A stretch of DNA of 64,000 nt from Conexibacter stalactiti (lineage in GTDB: Bacteria; Actinomycetota; Thermoleophilia; Solirubrobacterales; Solirubrobacteraceae). Below, in pieces: positions 61,309 through 64,000 of this stretch (the stretch's first letter is position 1; every line of letters starts with the position of its first letter). The stretch is from the NCBI RefSeq assembly GCF_035967765.1, contig NZ_JAYWIT010000019.1, one strand, 5' to 3'. Under the pieces are notes generated by a model that saw only the letters and a program-made list of their open reading frames with translations, ran no database searches and was not told the DNA's origin. A program made the translations under genes and the position numbers.

Positions 61309-64000
61309 TCGGGTACATCCCGACCGGCCGGTCGAGGTCGAGCGCGGTCTCGACGATCCGGCGCTGCTCGGCGGCGTGCGCGGCCGGGTAGCCCTCCGCC
61401 GTCGAGGCCCGCTCGGGGCGCCCGATGTAGCCGAAGTTCAGCTCGCGCGGGAGGATCTGCATCAGCCGCGGGGACATGTGCGCGCGGGCGCCCATGTTGC
61501 GCGGCTCCTCCTGCAGCCAGACGACCTCTCTCAGGTTCGGGTATCTGCCGACCAGCTCGAGGACCTGCGCCTGCGGGAACGGATACAGCAGCTCGACGCG
61601 GCCGATCGCGATCTGCTCCTTGCCGGCGCGCAGGTCGCTGCCGACGAGGTCGTAGTAGACCTTGCCGGTGCAGAGGATCAGGCGCGTGACCTTCTGCTCG
61701 TCGACGCGCGGCTCCGCCAGCACCGGGTAGAACTGCGTGTCCGACAGGTGCTCGATGCGGTTGGTCGCCTGCGGCAGACGCAGCAGCGACTTCGGCGTCA
61801 TCACGATCAGCGGGCGCTGCTTGGCGATCTTCGCCTGGCGGCGCAGCAGGTGGAAGTACTGCGCCGGCGTCGACGGGTAGGCGACGCGGATGTTGCCCTC
61901 GGCCGCGAGCTGGAGGAAGCGCTCCAGGCGCGCGGAGGAGTGCTCCGGGCCCGAGCCCTCGTAGGCGTGCGGCAGCAGCAGCGTCAGGCGGCTGCTCTGA
62001 CCCCACTTCGCCAGGCCGGAGACGATGAACTGGTCGATGATCACCTGGGCGCCGTTGGCGAAGTCGCCGAACTGGCCCTCCCACAGCACGAGTGTCTCCG
62101 GACCCTCCTGCGAGTAGCCGTACTCGAAGCCGAGCGCGGCCATCTCGGAGAGCGGCGAGTTGTGCAGCTCCATCGGCGCGAGCGCCTCCGGCAGGTTCTG
62201 GATCGGGCAGTACTCCTGACCGGTCTTCGGATCGTGCAGCACCAGGTGGCGCTGGGAGAAGGTGCCGCGCTCGGCGTCCTGGCCGGTGAGGCGGATCGGC
62301 GTGCCCTCCTCCAGCAGCGACGCGAACGCGAGCTGCTCGGCGTGGGCCCAGGTGATGCCGCCGTCGGCGCCGAGCGCGTCGCGGCGCTGGTCGAGCGGGC
62401 GCACCAGCTTCGGATGGACGGTGAAGCCCTCCGGCACGCGCAGCAGTTCCTCGTTCAGCTTGCGCAGGCGCTCGGCGTCGACCGCCGTGGCGACCTCCGG
62501 CGAGGGGGTGCGGTCGAGCTTGTACTCGCCCGTGCCCTGCTCGACGGGGCTGGCCGCGGCGAGGCGCGACTTCAGCTCCTGATGCTCCTCGGTCAGCTGC
62601 TGCCAGACCTCGTTGACGAGCCCGTCGACGTCGTCCTGCGTCACGACCTTCGCCTCGACGAGCTGTCTGCTGAAGAGCTGCGGCAGCGTCGGGTGTCTTC
62701 TGATCGTGAGGTACATCTCCGGCTGCGTGTACGCCGGCTCGTCGGCCTCGTTGTGACCGAAGCGGCGGTAGCCGATCAGGTCGATGACGACGTCGTGGCC
62801 GAACTCCTGGCGGTAGGCGTGCGCCAGCCGCACGGCGGAGACGCAGGCGGCGACGTCGTCGGCGTTGACGTGGATGATCGGCACGTCGAAGCCCTTGGCC
62901 ATGTCCGACGCCCAGCGCGTCGAGCGCGAGTCGTCAGGATCGGTCGTGAAGCCGACCTGGTTGTTCTGGATCAGGTGGATCGTGCCGCCGACGGTGTAGC
63001 CGTCGAGCGCCTGCAGGTTGAACGTCTCCGCGACGATGCCCTGGCCCGGGAAGGCCGCGTCGCCGTGCAGGACGATCGGGAAGGCGGCGTTCGTGTCCTG
63101 GTGGGCGTGCGGGCCCTGGCGCGTCGTCTGCGCGGCGCGCGTGGCGCCGGTCGCGACCGGCGCGACGAACTCGAGGTGCGACGGGTTCGACTCGAGCCGG
63201 ACGATGATCTCCTCGCCGCCCGCGACCTCGAACGAGCCCTGGGCGCCGTGGTGGTACTTCACGTCGCCGGTGCCGCCGTCCGGGATCGAGGTGATCACGT
63301 CGAGCGTCGAGACGCCCTCGAACTCGGCGAAGATCGAGCCGTAGGAGCGGCGCAGGTTGTGCGCGAGCACGTTCAGCCGACCGCGGTGGGCCATGCCGAT
63401 GACGACCTCGCGGCCGCCGCGCGTCGCGGCGAGCCTGACCAGCTCGTCGATCATCGGGACCGTCATGTCGAGGCCCTCGACCGAGAACTGCTTCTGGCCG
63501 AGGTAGGCCTTGTGCATGAAGCGCTCGAACGCGTCGACCTGGATCAGGCGGCGCAGCAGCGTCTTCTGCTCGTCGACGGTGAGCGGGCTGCGGAAGGCGC
63601 CCGTCTCGATCTTCTCGCGCAGCCAGACGCGCTGGCGGTGCGAGGAGATGTGCTCGATCTCGTAGGCGATCGAGCCGCAGTAGGTCTCGCGCAGGTGCGG
63701 CAGCGCGTCGGCGAAGGTCGCGCCGGGCACGCCCATCCGCATGATCCGCGCGGGCAGCTGCGCCATCAGCTCCGGCGTCAGGCCGAGCGGCTCGGGGTCG
63801 AGTCCGGAGTCGCCGACCGGCTCGGAGCCGAGCGGGTCCAGCCGCGCGGCGAGGTGGCCGTGCGTGCGGTGCGCCTTCAGCAGCGAGACGGCGGCCTGGA
63901 CGGCCTGCAGCAGCTCCTCGCTCGGCACGCCGCCGGCCGCGGCCGGGGCGGCCGCCGGAGCGGCCGCGAGCGTCGCGGCGGCCTGCGCGGCGGGCGCGGG
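61286..64000 (-). CDS. 2-oxoglutarate dehydrogenase E1/2-oxoglutarate decarboxylase (partial, N-terminus off the right edge)
   Basis: About 904 visible residues ending in KLPGER. TPP-dependent E1 features: GMAHRGRLNVLAHNLRRSYG, then GDAAFPGQGIVAETFNLQAL and IHLIQNNQVGFTTDPDDS, and LPHAYEGSGPEHSSARLERF in the C-terminal half. The frame stays open to base 64000 through an Ala/Pro-rich linker (PAPAAQAAATLAAAPAAAP), which suggests an upstream domain as in actinobacterial Kgd/OdhA, where an E2-like succinyltransferase domain is fused to E1; this cannot be checked here. TCA-cycle enzyme. An internal GTG at 63928 is not the start. Confidence 0.93.
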   Translation of the reverse strand, partial: PAPAAQAAATLAAAPAAAPAAAGGVPSEELLQAVQAAVSLLKAHRTHGHLAARLDPLGSEPVGDSGLDPEPLGLTPELMAQLPARIMRMGVPGATFADALPHLRETYCGSIAYEIEHISSHRQRVWLREKIETGAFRSPLTVDEQKTLLRRLIQVDAFERFMHKAYLGQKQFSVEGLDMTVPMIDELVRLAATRGGREVVIGMAHRGRLNVLAHNLRRSYGSIFAEFEGVSTLDVITSIPDGGTGDVKYHHGAQGSFEVAGGEEIIVRLESNPSHLEFVAPVATGATRAAQTTRQGPHAHQDTNAAFPIVLHGDAAFPGQGIVAETFNLQALDGYTVGGTIHLIQNNQVGFTTDPDDSRSTRWASDMAKGFDVPIIHVNADDVAACVSAVRLAHAYRQEFGHDVVIDLIGYRRFGHNEADEPAYTQPEMYLTIRRHPTLPQLFSRQLVEAKVVTQDDVDGLVNEVWQQLTEEHQELKSRLAAASPVEQGTGEYKLDRTPSPEVATAVDAERLRKLNEELLRVPEGFTVHPKLVRPLDQRRDALGADGGITWAHAEQLAFASLLEEGTPIRLTGQDAERGTFSQRHLVLHDPKTGQEYCPIQNLPEALAPMELHNSPLSEMAALGFEYGYSQEGPETLVLWEGQFGDFANGAQVIIDQFIVSGLAKWGQSSRLTLLLPHAYEGSGPEHSSARLERFLQLAAEGNIRVAYPSTPAQYFHLLRRQAKIAKQRPLIVMTPKSLLRLPQATNRIEHLSDTQFYPVLAEPRVDEQKVTRLILCTGKVYYDLVGSDLRAGKEQIAIGRVELLYPFPQAQVLELVGRYPNLREVVWLQEEPRNMGARAHMSPRLMQILPRELNFGYIGRPERASTAEGYPAAHAAEQRRIVETALDLDRPVGMYPIKLPGER

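Overview
This is a high-GC bacterial chromosome segment that looks like a thermoleophilic actinobacterium (order Solirubrobacterales, Conexibacter-like). The reasons are very high GC, NucS/EndoMS mismatch repair, an odd reliance on AGA for arginine, an aconitase of the long actinobacterial type, large secreted proteins with cysteine-pair repeats, and many SD-less start codons preceded at 6-10 nt by a TANNNT -10 box, which suggests leaderless mRNAs. The lineage is inferred from these traits, not from a search.

Layout. 1-5544: a polyphosphate kinase with a fused alarmone-hydrolase-like HD domain (runs off the left edge), a CsbD stress protein, a sigma-70 factor with a near-consensus promoter overlapped by a perfect dyad, an MFS exporter and a small membrane protein. 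5598-14412: a surface-polysaccharide block (PHP phosphatase, O-antigen-ligase-like protein, lipoprotein, flippase-like membrane protein, two GT-C glycosyltransferases, UDP-galactopyranose-mutase-like flavoenzyme). 14554-16722: a secreted subtilase. 16726-19823: a glutarate module (class III CoA-transferase, glutaryl-CoA dehydrogenase, GntR regulator) around a 24-bp divergent promoter. 19866-26171: a LacI-controlled operon for a guanidino compound (ureohydrolase, nitrilase, APC permease, metallophosphoesterase, nucleotidyltransferase). 26283-34617: small membrane protein, aconitase, secreted hydrolase, M42 peptidase, HAD phosphatase carrying an in-frame palindromic insertion, and an SDR. 34780-39571: two large secreted proteins. 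39657-42626: EttA and a J-domain/TPR protein.

The most unusual region is 42713-48962. A tRNA-Arg(UCU) gene is followed without a terminator by a divergent arginyl-tRNA-synthetase-like gene, two tandem methyltransferases and an ATP-grasp ligase (tightly spaced, 4-nt overlaps). Facing it is a gene for an M49-like zinc peptidase with a long leader that can encode a short peptide with two in-frame Arg-Arg-Arg runs. I read this as a candidate arginyl-tRNA-dependent small-peptide pathway with its own regulation; this is inference.

49093-64000: a self-inhibited Fic protein with an operator over its start codon, NucS, a PotABCD-type polyamine importer, a LuxR regulator beside an MFS pump, YjbQ, an alkyltransferase-like protein, a DszB/SsuA-like binding protein with an unusual N-terminus, a DUF234-type ATPase/nuclease, and most of a 2-oxoglutarate dehydrogenase/decarboxylase E1 gene (runs off the right edge). 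Arginine and guanidino metabolism, polyamine import and AGA decoding recur across the window.
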